Below are positions 7,960 to 17,336 of a stretch of DNA of 64,000 nucleotides, in pieces. A program made the translations under genes and the position numbers. Source of the DNA: Staphylococcus delphini (GTDB taxonomy: Bacteria; Bacillota; Bacilli; Staphylococcales; Staphylococcaceae); contig NZ_LR134263.1 of the NCBI RefSeq assembly GCF_900636325.1, forward strand, positions 186,001 through 250,000, given 5' to 3'. Positions within the stretch are counted from its first letter, which is position 1. Each line of letters begins with the position of its first letter. The notes beneath the pieces are model-generated. The model did not search any database and was not told the DNA's origin. It worked only from the letters and a program-made list of their open reading frames with translations.

Positions 7960-8766
7960 ATGCATACACAACAAGTAGACAAAAAACTAGAGGTAGATGA
8001 ACAAAAATATTTTCATAATCGTGTAGAGGCGCTCGATGATTACACACAACAATTTATGCAACACGTTCCATTTGAAAATTTGGATGTCCAAAATGGCGTA
8101 GAGGTGTCTACAGATTTAGACAATCTATATCAAAAAATCGTTGAGGAAAACCGCGGAGGCTATTGTTATGAAGTCAACACATTTTTCGCGGCGTATCTTA
8201 AAGAAAAAGGTTTCGAGACACACTTTCTCTCTGCAACGATTCACACTCCAGATGGCGGTCGTAGCTTAGAAGATTCTCATATGTCACTAGCGGTCGTCAT
8301 CAATGGAGAAACGTATATTGCTGACGTTGGTTTTGGAGACTTGCCTGTTAAAGCGATGCATGTCACGCAAGATGGGAGTGATGTCGTCAAAGATGTCAAC
8401 GGAGAATATCGTGCCATTAAAGAAGACAGCATGATTTATGTACAAAAATATATAGACGAAGCGTGGCAAACGAAATATGAAGCAACAGATCAGCCACGCA
8501 CACTAAGCTTTTTTGATGATAAACTTGAATACAACCAACACCATCCTGACTCTGTATTTGTGCGTAAATTAATTGTGACAAAGCCGACAACAACAGGACG
8601 TGTAACGATGACCCAAGATCATTTAACAGTGACAGATGAAAACGGTAAACACAAAACGGAAGTGACGCCAGACAATTATCAACAATTATTACAACAGTAC
8701 TTCGGCATTGACTTGATCGTACCGCGTTTAGAGAAAAAGAAAAATAATCACGAAGGGTGTAAATAA
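7960..8766 (+). CDS. Arylamine N-acetyltransferase
   Basis: A 268-residue NAT enzyme that transfers acetyl from acetyl-CoA to arylamines and hydrazines. The thiol-protease-like triad is fully visible: Cys69 in RGGYCYE, His107 in DSHMSL and Asp122 in YIADVGFGD, the same numbers as in the Salmonella enzyme. The frame is open from 7885, but ATG 7960 is chosen because AAGGAGG precedes it at good spacing and gives the usual family N-terminus. It overlaps the tetR start by one base. Pairing with a drug pump and a TetR regulator suggests a xenobiotic-response role. Confidence 0.88.
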   Translation: MHTQQVDKKLEVDEQKYFHNRVEALDDYTQQFMQHVPFENLDVQNGVEVSTDLDNLYQKIVEENRGGYCYEVNTFFAAYLKEKGFETHFLSATIHTPDGGRSLEDSHMSLAVVINGETYIADVGFGDLPVKAMHVTQDGSDVVKDVNGEYRAIKEDSMIYVQKYIDEAWQTKYEATDQPRTLSFFDDKLEYNQHHPDSVFVRKLIVTKPTTTGRVTMTQDHLTVTDENGKHKTEVTPDNYQQLLQQYFGIDLIVPRLEKKKNNHEGCK

Positions 8767-9341
8767 TGGGAAATTCAAAAAAGACGAAGCGATTAGATGC
8801 GCGACGCAATCGAGACAAGATTTTAACAACGGTAGCTCAAATGATTCGTGAAAATGATGATGTAGAAGCCATGAAGATGACAACAATCGCCAAACATGCA
8901 GAGGTTGGTGTGGGCACACTGTATCGTCATTTCGAAAATAAATCAATACTTTGTCAAGCAGTGATTGATAATCAAATCGATGAAATGTTAGCAGATATCA
9001 GAACGTTTTTGTCAGAACATACGAATGCGCCGTTATATGACAGAGTTCATGGTATACTCGCCATATTTCTTACATTAAAGGAAAACAACTTAAATTTATT
9101 AAATTTTATCGAAAAGAATGGCTTAAAGACGAACGCTATCAGTGGGGCTCCTTTTTACAATGATTTGTATCAGTACATTCAGCGTGAGATGGAGAAAGAA
9201 TCTGAAATTGTAGATATTGAGTTGAAAATTGACATGCTATTAAACGCTTTTTCTTCAGACATGTATATGTTCGAGCGTTTTACACGAGGCTATTCCAAGG
9301 ACGAATATTTAAAAAAGTTACTCAATATCTACTTAAAATAG
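8766..9341 (+). CDS. TetR/AcrR-family transcriptional regulator
   Basis: A 191-residue protein with an N-terminal TetR DNA-binding domain (residues about 14-60), including the recognition-helix signature GVGTLYRHF and the following ENK. The C-terminal ligand-binding domain is helical and unspecific. Its ATG shares a base with the NAT stop codon, so the two are co-translated. It most likely represses its own operon and the divergent pump through the palindrome at 7886-7899; this is inference from layout. Confidence 0.85.
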   Translation: MGNSKKTKRLDARRNRDKILTTVAQMIRENDDVEAMKMTTIAKHAEVGVGTLYRHFENKSILCQAVIDNQIDEMLADIRTFLSEHTNAPLYDRVHGILAIFLTLKENNLNLLNFIEKNGLKTNAISGAPFYNDLYQYIQREMEKESEIVDIELKIDMLLNAFSSDMYMFERFTRGYSKDEYLKKLLNIYLK

Positions 9342-9363
9342 CATAATCGGTTGCTCTAAGATG

Positions 9364-9413
9364 AAAGCATAGAACTTCAGAGACTTTTGGGTGTCTAGGT
9401 TCTATGCTTTTTT
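9364..9413 (+). terminator. Terminator after the NAT-tetR operon
   Basis: AAAGCATAGAAC pairs with GTTCTATGCTTT and ends in a run of T. Confidence 0.75.
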
Positions 9414-9482
9414 GATGTTATGGCTATTTGTGGTGGGGGGATTTTGAATGATAATTGTATGAAGAGCATAGAGGTGAGCATC

Positions 9483-9575
9483 ATGAACATACAAAAAATT
9501 GACGAAAAATTACAATTTGATATTGATTTAACTATATTACGTTTAGAAGTATACCAAGAAGAATGGTGGGTTTAA
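9483..9575 (+). CDS. Possible 30-residue peptide or gene remnant
   Basis: A 30-codon frame starts MNIQKIDEKL and ends EEWWV; GAGGTGAG lies about six bases before the ATG. The composition is acidic and not membrane-like. I do not recognise it. It could be a short peptide gene or the stub of a gene lost next to the AAA/TOPRIM operon. Only the ribosome binding site supports it. Confidence 0.3.
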   Translation: MNIQKIDEKLQFDIDLTILRLEVYQEEWWV

Positions 9576-9599
9576 TTAAATATAACGTTTAACATAAAA

Positions 9600-9639
9600 G
9601 AAGACCGCAAGCATGTAATATAACGTGCTTACCGTCTTC
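9600..9639. terminator. Terminator of the AAA/TOPRIM operon
   Basis: GAAGAC and CAAGCA pair with TGCTT and GTCTTC around a 12-base loop, with T-rich flanks on both strands; 15 bases past the minus-strand stop at 9654. Confidence 0.6.
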
Positions 9640-9653
9640 CTTTCTAATGTGGA

Positions 9654-10192
9654 TTAATCCGAGAATAAATCAAATAAAGTTGTCGAGTTTTTAGTATATG
9701 AATGATACTTTTCAATCGCATCACGTAACGAGTACTTTTTATAGAAGTCTCTAATGAATTTTTCAGATTTTATATTTTGCTTATTGTAAAAGTGAATTTT
9801 CAAGTACTTACTCGGTTTATATTTAGATTTATACTTTTTCGTATATTCATCATATTTGTTTAATGAAATGATCATTAATATTTCGATTTCTGGTGATGTG
9901 GTGACCACGAATTTTTTGTGATTTTACTACTATAAGGAATTGGGAGCTTATAATCTTTTTTATCGTCTTTGATAACAATGAGATAAAGCGCTGTGTCTGG
10001 GTAAGATAAGGTCAAATAAGTTTCGGTAAAAGCTTTTGGATTTCGGTATTTTATTTCTAATATTTTTTGATCTAATAAATTTTCTTTGGTGAAAAATAAT
10101 AATTCATCTTCTAGGAGCATTTCTAGAATGATCTTTTCAGTTTTTCCTTCTACGATACATGCAACTAAATCATTACCGTTAATTCTTTTCAT
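9654..10192 (-). CDS. TOPRIM-like partner (RloB/AbiLii-like), split by a -1 frameshift
   Basis: Two overlapping frames read as one protein of about 179 residues if ribosomes shift -1 at 9911-9917. The first 94 codons (start ATG 10192, AAGGTGA before it) carry VEGKTE with Glu15, a TOPRIM-type motif of OLD/RloB-like nucleases. Without shifting the frame stops at 9875. The second frame carries TSPEIEIL and a lysine-rich tail with PSKYLK. Its only early start candidate is a GTG at 9908 without a ribosome binding site, so it is not a separate gene. It follows the AAA ATPase with a 14-base overlap, an ATPase-effector pairing typical of anti-phage systems. Either programmed frameshifting or a decayed gene explains the split. 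Family assignment is from motif and context. Confidence 0.6.
9911..9917 (-). other. A_AAA_AAT slippery heptamer at the frame junction
   Basis: On the minus strand the zero frame reads ACA AAA AAT TCG. A tandem -1 slip on A_AAA_AAT continues as TTC GTG GTC in the downstream frame. The same result would follow from loss of one A in a run of seven. Confidence 0.6.
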
Positions 10193-11363
10193 GTGCGTCA
10201 CCTTTTTGTAGCAAGGCAGCAATAATGTTTTTCGTGCCTCTGTAACTTTGGTATGTTGGCATAGTGTCGATAATACCGCTTAAAAATAAATCACTTTTCT
10301 TTTTATCGTTTCGGTCTTTATCACCCAGTAAATCAGAAAATCTGTGTATGTCTGACTTAGGCTTTTTCTGAGTCACATATATAGCATCACTGCGATCTAT
10401 TGTATCAAGTACTTCAACGTAATGTGTACTAAATATTAAAGTGGCGCCATTGACGTTTAATTCTCCGGTGAAAAATTCGATAATGAGTTGAATGATTCTT
10501 TTATTTAAATGGTTTTCTATTTCATCAATAATAAGGTATCCCCCAGTATGAAGGACGCGTATAATACTTCCGAATATATTCAAGGCTCTTATTGTTCCGG
10601 AAGATAAATAATCTTCTAAATCCATTAAATCGCTATGGATAGTTTCTGGGATACCTTTAAATTTAATTTTAAATTTTGGCATTTTATCATTTTCATGAAC
10701 GTCTGGATGTATCGTGAACTCCTCGATACCCGAATCCAATAATTTCACCATATCTTCAGACATACTTTCGCTATAATATGATAGGAAATTGAAGTTAGTA
10801 TGCATGATTAAGTCGTAAGATTTATTTAACGCTTCTTTTTGATTTAATATTCCTGAAAAGATGGAGTCTTCCTTTTTTAGATAATCAGTATCCAATGCGC
10901 TCCTAGACAAGAAACTTTCATAGTTACGGTCGTCATCATATATTTTCTTGTTGAATTTACTTGTCACTTTTAAACGGTTGATGATTTCATTTTCAAAATA
11001 TACATCATCTTTACTGTTAATGACATGAGATTGAATTGAATAAATGTAAGCTGCATCAAAAATTTTGACATGAATGGTTGCAGTTGGTTTGAGATATCGT
11101 ACTAAACTATTATCAGGCGTTAAGCTTTCATTATTCAAATAAATGTCTTGAATCCCTTTAATAATGTTTAATGCGGTTGTTTTCCCAGAAGCATTTTTAC
11201 CAGTTATCGCAACCGTATTTAATTTATACAAAGAATTTTTAACCCTTGTGACATTTCCACCTACTTCTTCTGCACTGACTCTTTTATTGGTTGTATAGTC
11301 TATTTCGAACGTATCATTTTCAAAATTCTTTATCCCTTCTACTTTGGCGTACAGTATATGCAT
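10179..11363 (-). CDS. AAA/ABC-type ATPase of a two-gene defence-like system
   Basis: A 394-residue ATPase of the AAA_15/OLD-like group. Walker A is GKNASGKT at residues 55-62, the ABC-like signature is LSSGT, Walker B is LIIDEIE, and the switch histidine is in FSTHY. The insert between Walker A and the signature is long (about 200 residues), as in SMC-like and abortive-infection ATPases such as AbiLi or PARIS AriA. GAGGTG lies before ATG 11363. The frame overlaps the TOPRIM-like gene, so the two proteins are probably made in ratio. The promoter region holds an inverted repeat. The flanks are ordinary chromosomal genes with their own terminators, so the pair looks like a cassette inserted between units. 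Confidence 0.75.
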   Translation of the reverse strand: MHILYAKVEGIKNFENDTFEIDYTTNKRVSAEEVGGNVTRVKNSLYKLNTVAITGKNASGKTTALNIIKGIQDIYLNNESLTPDNSLVRYLKPTATIHVKIFDAAYIYSIQSHVINSKDDVYFENEIINRLKVTSKFNKKIYDDDRNYESFLSRSALDTDYLKKEDSIFSGILNQKEALNKSYDLIMHTNFNFLSYYSESMSEDMVKLLDSGIEEFTIHPDVHENDKMPKFKIKFKGIPETIHSDLMDLEDYLSSGTIRALNIFGSIIRVLHTGGYLIIDEIENHLNKRIIQLIIEFFTGELNVNGATLIFSTHYVEVLDTIDRSDAIYVTQKKPKSDIHRFSDLLGDKDRNDKKKSDLFLSGIIDTMPTYQSYRGTKNIIAALLQKGDAHEKN

Positions 11364-11412
11364 GTTTCACACCTCGCTTAACATAATAGAGTATTCTGTT
11401 ATTGTCTTTCTT

Positions 11413-11460
11413 ATTATACTATATTTTTCGGATTTCCGATAATTATTTACGGAAAATCCG
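11413..11460 (-). promoter_or_regulatory. Promoter with inverted repeat upstream of the ATPase gene
   Basis: Minus-strand TATAAT is at 11413-11418. Upstream, CGGATTTCCG (11429-11438) and CGGAAAATCCG (11450-11460) form an inverted repeat with an 11-base gap that covers the expected -35 region. A repressor or activator could bind here. No regulator gene is in the operon. Confidence 0.5.
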
Positions 11461-11484
11461 TAGATAGTAGTAAATTTCATATAT

Positions 11485-11520
11485 AAAAAGACCCAACCTT
11501 CATAGTTGAGTCTCCTTTTT
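11485..11520. terminator. Terminator after the FMN reductase gene
   Basis: AGACCCAAC pairs with GTTGAGTCT (one G-U), with AAAAAG before and CTTTTT after, so it can work on both strands. Confidence 0.65.
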
Positions 11521-11528
11521 AATATAAA

Positions 11529-12068
11529 TTAATCCGTAACTTGTGATTGATCGTTGACGAATTTTTTTAATGTTTTATTTAATGCGTCGTCAGCTTCTTG
11601 ATCGAATGCATATGTGCCGTCTTCGTTATACGTGATGTGTTGATCCAAGATGAAGCGGCCTTTATGAATCGTATCGGCACCCAGTTCTTTAATGACTGGA
11701 TCCAAACTATACTGAAGTGCCAACACGTGCGCAAACGAACCCCCGACAGCTAACGGCAATACAGTTTTGCCAGCGAAAGCGCTACGTGGCAGTAAATCAA
11801 GATATGTTTTTAAAATGCCTGAATAAGCGGCTTTAAATACAGGAGATACGATGATAATACCGTCTGACGCTTCGATAGCTTGATGTGTGGCATTGATAGA
11901 TGCATTCGTAAAGTCAGCAGTAATGAGTGCTTTTGCGTCGAGTTGATGCACTTGAATCACTTCTGTTTCAATATCGACTTGATTGAGAAAACGTTCCGCA
12001 TAATCGATGACCCCTGTCAGACGTGATGCTACTTTTTGGCCCCCTGCAATGATGGTTACTTTTGCCAT
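11529..12068 (-). CDS. NAD(P)H-dependent FMN reductase, SsuE-like
   Basis: A 179-residue flavodoxin-fold reductase. After an initial strand (KVTIIAGGQ) it has the GIIIVSPVFKAAYSGILKTY stretch that forms the FMN site, and a GGSFAHVLALQYSL segment, both typical of the SsuE/MsuE group. The frame extends upstream, but the ATG at 12068 is chosen because AAAGGAGG stands before it. It reduces free FMN for partner monooxygenases or acts as an azo/quinone reductase. A sulfonate-type uptake operon lies elsewhere in this window (55-58.5 kb), but the two are not adjacent, so a link is speculative. Confidence 0.75.
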   Translation of the reverse strand: MAKVTIIAGGQKVASRLTGVIDYAERFLNQVDIETEVIQVHQLDAKALITADFTNASINATHQAIEASDGIIIVSPVFKAAYSGILKTYLDLLPRSAFAGKTVLPLAVGGSFAHVLALQYSLDPVIKELGADTIHKGRFILDQHITYNEDGTYAFDQEADDALNKTLKKFVNDQSQVTD

Positions 12069-12123
12069 GAAAAATCCTCCTTTGTTCCTCATAAGTTTTT
12101 TCTATTTACCTTTTGTATGTCCT

Positions 12124-12129
12124 ATTATA
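12124..12129 (-). promoter_or_regulatory. Extended -10 promoter of the FMN reductase gene
   Basis: Minus-strand TGATATAAT, an extended -10, lies about 55 bases before the start. No clear -35. Confidence 0.45.
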
Positions 12130-12422
12130 TCAAGACGGTGTTGATTTGCATGTTTGGTGTTTGAGCGAGATACCCTAAAAAATGAAATATGCCTATTAAA
12201 AAAGATTGCATTGTTCAAATAGGATGTGTATTAATAAGTATTAAAAATTAAAACTATAAAAATATAAATTTGGTGAGATAAATGGAATATCTAGTTTCAG
12301 AAAATGTCAGGAAATTTGATAAACTACTTATTTTTTTTGCAATTTTAAATTTTAAGTAGAATGAATGACACGATATGTCCACCCTATTTATTACAATATA
12401 ACTATAGCATGGGGAGGAGCTT
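12130..12422 (+). other. AT-rich intergenic region with one possible short ORF
   Basis: About 290 bases without a supported gene. A 25-codon frame at 12282-12359 (starts MEYLVSENVR) has GGTGAGAT two bases before its ATG and could be a leader peptide, but nothing else supports it. The regulator downstream has GGGGAGGAG before its start. Confidence 0.3.
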
Positions 12423-12953
12423 ATGAATCAACCATATCGATTGCTTTCTATTTATCAAGCTTTAATTGGGGGAAAGACGGTCAATAAATTAGATCTTGCA
12501 AACAAATGGGAAGTAAGTACGAGAACGATACAACGAGATATTGCACATATTCGGAACTTTATGTATGAGAGCTGTGATTGGTTTATGGAAGACGACTCGA
12601 TTGTTTATGACCATGAAAATGACAGCTATTTTTTGAACCGAAATATTCAGCAATTTAAACATCAGCATGCTTTCTTACAATTAAAGAAAATAGAAAGGCA
12701 AAAAATTTTTGTCAAATTTGAAGTGGATATGACGATTTGGTGTTATGTAAAGCGAAAGTATCCATTAAAAAAGTACTCTAGTGATCATGAATTTGTAATC
12801 GCAGGCTTGTATACCACTCCGGAAGAAGCACTGAAACTATGCTTTGAATATCGTGGTGTCATGAGACTTTTAGAGCCAGAACCGGTCAAAGAAAAGTTAA
12901 TTCATGCAATCACTTATCTCCACGATATTTATCAGAAAGAGAGAACAGAATAA
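12423..12953 (+). CDS. Small HTH regulator, YafY/DeoR-like, apparently without a WYL domain
   Basis: A 176-residue protein. Residues 1-50 form an HTH_11 winged helix (DLANKWEVSTRTIQRDI), as in YafY/WYL regulators. The last 60 residues (EALKLCFEYRGVMRLLEPEP) resemble the WCX tail that normally follows a WYL domain. WYL proteins are usually near 300 residues; the central ligand-binding WYL part seems to be missing. GGGGAGGAG precedes the ATG. It stands alone between the FMN reductase and the adhesin gene and its target is unknown. Confidence 0.65.
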   Translation: MNQPYRLLSIYQALIGGKTVNKLDLANKWEVSTRTIQRDIAHIRNFMYESCDWFMEDDSIVYDHENDSYFLNRNIQQFKHQHAFLQLKKIERQKIFVKFEVDMTIWCYVKRKYPLKKYSSDHEFVIAGLYTTPEEALKLCFEYRGVMRLLEPEPVKEKLIHAITYLHDIYQKERTE

Positions 12954-13039
12954 GATGAAAAGGAGGTTATTCGCTCTAAATTTAAAATATTTAAAAAATC
13001 CATTCAATTTTTAAAAAGAGATAAAATATCAAAAAACTA

Positions 13040-13067
13040 TTGTTATAACCAAAAATCGTGTTATAAT
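13040..13067 (+). promoter_or_regulatory. Promoter of the Sdr-type adhesin gene
   Basis: TTGTTA at 13040-13045, a 16-base spacer and extended -10 TGTTATAAT ending at 13067. The start codon is 56 bases further. Confidence 0.65.
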
Positions 13068-13701
13068 ATTCTTCATGCGTCAAAAAGAGAGTTGCACAAT
13101 TTAAAAAGGGTGATAAATTATAATGAACAATAAAACGAAAAAAGCGTTTTTACCTAATAGACAAAACAAATACTCGATCCGAAAGTATACAGTGGGGACA
13201 GCATCATTGTTGATTGGTACAACATTGATGTTTGGTGCACACACATCTGATGCGAGTGCAGCAGAAAAAACAGAAGAGACAGCTGTACAGAGCACACCAA
13301 TGACAGATACGACTGAAACTGAAACTAAAGAAGCACCTGTTGCAGAAGAAGCGACAACGAACGAACCATCAGTAGAAGAGCAAGCAGCAGATACAACATC
13401 TGAAAAAGCGAATACAGTAGATGAAACAGAAGCGGCATCTACTAAAGAAACGGGAGCAGTTGAGGAAGAAACAATGCCTGCTGTTGATGAAAATGGTGAA
13501 GCAACACCTGACACAACAGAAGCAGAAGCTGATAAAGTTTCAACTGAAGTAGCAGAAGCAGAAACAGAAACAAGCGCACCCGTTACTGAAAATGTTGATA
13601 CAGAAAAAGAAGTTACTCCAGAGAAAGCCACAACATCATCTGACAACACACCAACAACTACGACTGCCCCTCAAATGGACCAACCTGAAGTCGGCACTTT
13701 A

Positions 13702-13704
13702 TAG
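13702..13704 (+). other. Premature amber codon in the adhesin gene
   Basis: CTTTATAGCGAGT reads Leu-stop-Arg. The frame on both sides is the same, so this is a substitution and not a frameshift; CAG to TAG is one simple route. Confidence 0.85.
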
Positions 13705-16035
13705 CGAGTACTTTCGCCATCTGAAAATATCGATCAATTAGAGACAGACGAAGAAAAATCAAAGGCATTGGCAGACCTTTATGCTGAAAATACAGGCGTA
13801 AGTGCTGAAGAAGCAGCTGAAAAAGTAAAAGCGATGAATATTGATTATTCAACAGCTGATACGCAAAAAGTATTAGCTGACATGTTAGTCGCGTTTGCTA
13901 ACGAACAAGACAAAAACAAAGTTGAAGCGACACCTGTTTCATTAAGAAGTGCACGTCCTATGATGCGTATGGCTGTAGCCGCAGAACAACCATCAGGCAC
14001 ATTGATTACTAAAGATAATGGTATTACTAATATTTCAACGACTATGACTGACAATGATAAAGAGACAGATAATGACGGTATCATTTATCCGCACGATTAC
14101 GGTTATGTTGATGTCCAAACATCATTCAATGTAGCAGATAGTGTGAAGTCTGGCGATACATTTGAAATTAAATATAATGAGAATCTACAAATTAGTGACT
14201 TCTTTGAAAACCGTGTCACGCCACCAGCAATTAAAAACGCAGGTGGAGAAGTGATTGCGACAGGAACTTACGATGTAAATACAAGAACAATGAAATACAC
14301 ATTTACAGACTATGTCGATAAACACAATAATGTTAAAGTGTCGTTAAATTTAATCGCTTATGTGGAAAGAGATGTTGTAAAAAGTGAAGGGAAATATAAC
14401 TTTGAAGTTAATGTAGCTGGAGAAAAAACAACAAAGGAATTGGACGTTAAATATCAAGGATTATTTGAACAAAGACAACTTAATCTCAACTCTTTTTACG
14501 ATGAATACGATAACGTGACAGGAAAATACTCACAAACAACGTACGTTAACACTAAGCAACAAAGATTAATCAACCCTAAAATTGAAATTAAAGGTTATGG
14601 TGGTGAGAAAGATAAGACACCAGAATCAAGTAGCGCAGTTATTTCTAAAACAGATACATTGAAAATCTATGAAGTACCATCTAATGTGACTTTACCAGAT
14701 AGCTTAAAACCTGATTTCACTCAATTAACGTTATTAAGTGAAGGCAAGGATTATACATTAGTTTACGGCACAGATATGGTCACTGTAACATTAACTGATA
14801 AAGATAGTACAAAACGCTATGTTGTTTATACTGAAGGACAACAAGATATGAATTCAAATCAACCACTTGTACAAAGTGTAACATTACACGGAGAAACTTC
14901 TGATGCAAATGGTGAATATTTGTCTCACGTGTATTCTGAAAACTTTATTGAAACAACAAATTCAAGTGCTGCCGGACAAGGTGAACAAACATACAAGTTG
15001 GGTAACCGTGTTTGGGAAGATATGAATGATAATGATGTTCAAGACATTAATGATAAGGGTATCGCAAACGTAACCGTAACGCTAAAAGAGCCAGGTACTA
15101 ATAAAGTACTTCAAACGACAACTACTGACAAAGATGGTTACTATTTATTTGAAGGTCTTAAAAATGGTAATTATATCGTTGAATTTACTGATCCTGCAAC
15201 TAATGGTGAAGGTAAACAATATATTCCAGTTAAAGAGCATGTTGGTAATAAAGAAGATGATTCTGATAGCAGAGTAGTGAATGTCACTATTCAAGATAAA
15301 GATGACTTATCAATAGATAGAGGTTTTGAAGTTGCACCAGAACCGAAGCCAGCGACATATGAGCTTGGTGACTACGTATGGATCGATTACAACAATGATG
15401 GTATCCAAAACAAAGGTGAAGCACCTGTTGCCGGTGTCAAAGTGACATTAACAAAACCAAATGGCGAAACTTTGGAAACAGTTACAGATAAAGACGGTAA
15501 ATATCTATTCACTGGTTTAGAAAATGGTGAATACACAGTTAAATTTAGTGAATTACCAGAAGGATATGAACCGACAAAAACGCAAGTAGGCGATGACAAA
15601 TTAGATTCAAACGGATTAGAGTCTAAAGTGACAATCGACAATGCGAATAACTATTCAGTAGACTTAGGTATCGTGAAACCAGAACCACAACCAGAACCAA
15701 AACCAGCAACATATGAACTTGGTGACTACGTATGGATCGACTCAAATAAAGACGGTATCCAAAATTCAAATGAAATCGCTGTTGAAGGTGTCAAAGTGAC
15801 ATTGACGAAACAAGACGGTTCAACAATGACAACGACGACAGATAAAGACGGTAAATATTTATTTACTGGTTTGGAAAATGGTACGTACACTGTCACATTC
15901 AGTGAATTACCAGAAGGATATACACCAACGGAAACGCAAGTGGGCGACGCACAATTAGACTCAAATGGTTTAGAATCTAAAGTAACAATTAACAATGCGA
16001 ATGATTATTCAGTGGACTTAGGTCTTGTGCAACCA

Positions 16036-17097
16036 GAAGAGGTAGAACCACCGAAAGTAGAAGCAACATTCAACCTTGGTGATAAAGTATGGGAAGACTT
16101 AAATAAAGATGGTATCCAAAACTCAAATGAACCAGGTATCGGTGGCGTAACAGTAACGTTAACGAAAGAAGACGGTAGTACTGTAACAGCGAAAACTGAT
16201 GATCAAGGTAACTACAAATTTACAGAACTTCCAAATGGTAAATACACAGTGACGTTTGAAACACCTGAAGGTTACGAACCAACAACAGAAAAAGTAGGCG
16301 ACCATGCGTTAGACTCAGACGGTCAAAAAGTGGAAGTAGTCATCAACAACAAAGATGATATGACAATTGACTCAGGATTCCACAAACCAGAAGAAGTAGA
16401 ACCACCGAAAGTAGAAGCAACATTCAACCTTGGTGATAAAGTATGGGAAGACTTAAATAAAGATGGTATCCAAAATTCAAATGAACCAGGTATCGGTGGC
16501 GTAACAGTAACGTTAACGAAAGAAGATGGTTCAACAGTAACAGCAACAACAGATGAGAACGGAAACTACAAATTTACAGAACTTCCAAATGGTAAATACA
16601 CAGTGACGTTTGAAACACCAGAAGGATACGAGCCAACGAAAGAAAAAGTAGGCGATTATGCGTTAGATTCAGACGGTCAATCAGTTGTCGTAGTGATCGA
16701 TAACAAAGATGACATGACAATTGACTCAGGATTCCACAAACCAGAAGAAGTAGAACCACCAAAAGTAGAAGCAACATTCAACTTAGGTGACAAAGTATGG
16801 GAAGACTTAAACAAAGATGGTATCCAAAACTCAAATGAACCAGGTATTGGTGGCGTAACAGTAACATTAACGAAAGAAGATGGTACTACTGTAACGACAA
16901 CGACAGATGAGAACGGTAACTATAAATTTACAGAACTTCCAAATGGTGAGTACACAGTGACATTTGAAACGCCAAAAGGTTATGAAGCAACGAAAACAAA
17001 CGTTGGAGATGACGCATTGGATTCAGATGGACAAACAGTGAAAGTGATCATCAACAACAAAGATGACATGACAATTGACTCAGGATTCCACAAACCA
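16036..17097 (+). repeat. Three near-identical 354-base SdrD-type B modules
   Basis: Units start near 16036, 16390 and 16744, each beginning EVEPPKVEATFNLGDKVWED. Three more divergent modules precede them (from about 14990, 15350 and 15704). High identity among the last three implies recent duplication or conversion. Confidence 0.85.
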
Positions 17098-17336
17098 ACA
17101 CCAGAAGAACCAATGAAACCAACACCAGAGAAACCAGAGCAACCAAACAACCCAACACCGGAAGTACCGGAACAACCAGGTCAACCAGAAAACCCAACAC
17201 CAGAGAAACCAGAACAACCAAACAATCCGACACCGGAAGTACCGGAACAACCAGGTCAACCAGAAAACCCAACACCAGAGAAACCAGAACAACCAAACAA
17301 CCCGACACCTGAAATGCCAGAACAACCAGGTAACCC
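17098..17336 (+). repeat. Proline-rich wall-spanning repeat
   Basis: Repeats of about 26 residues built on NPTPEKPEQP and NPTPEVPEQPGQPE; likely the cell-wall-spanning region in place of the usual SD repeat. Confidence 0.8.

Noticed and set aside
9654-9908. Second effector frame as a separate gene
   Set aside because: Its start is a GTG with no ribosome binding site and it lacks the TOPRIM start; a frameshifted continuation explains it better.
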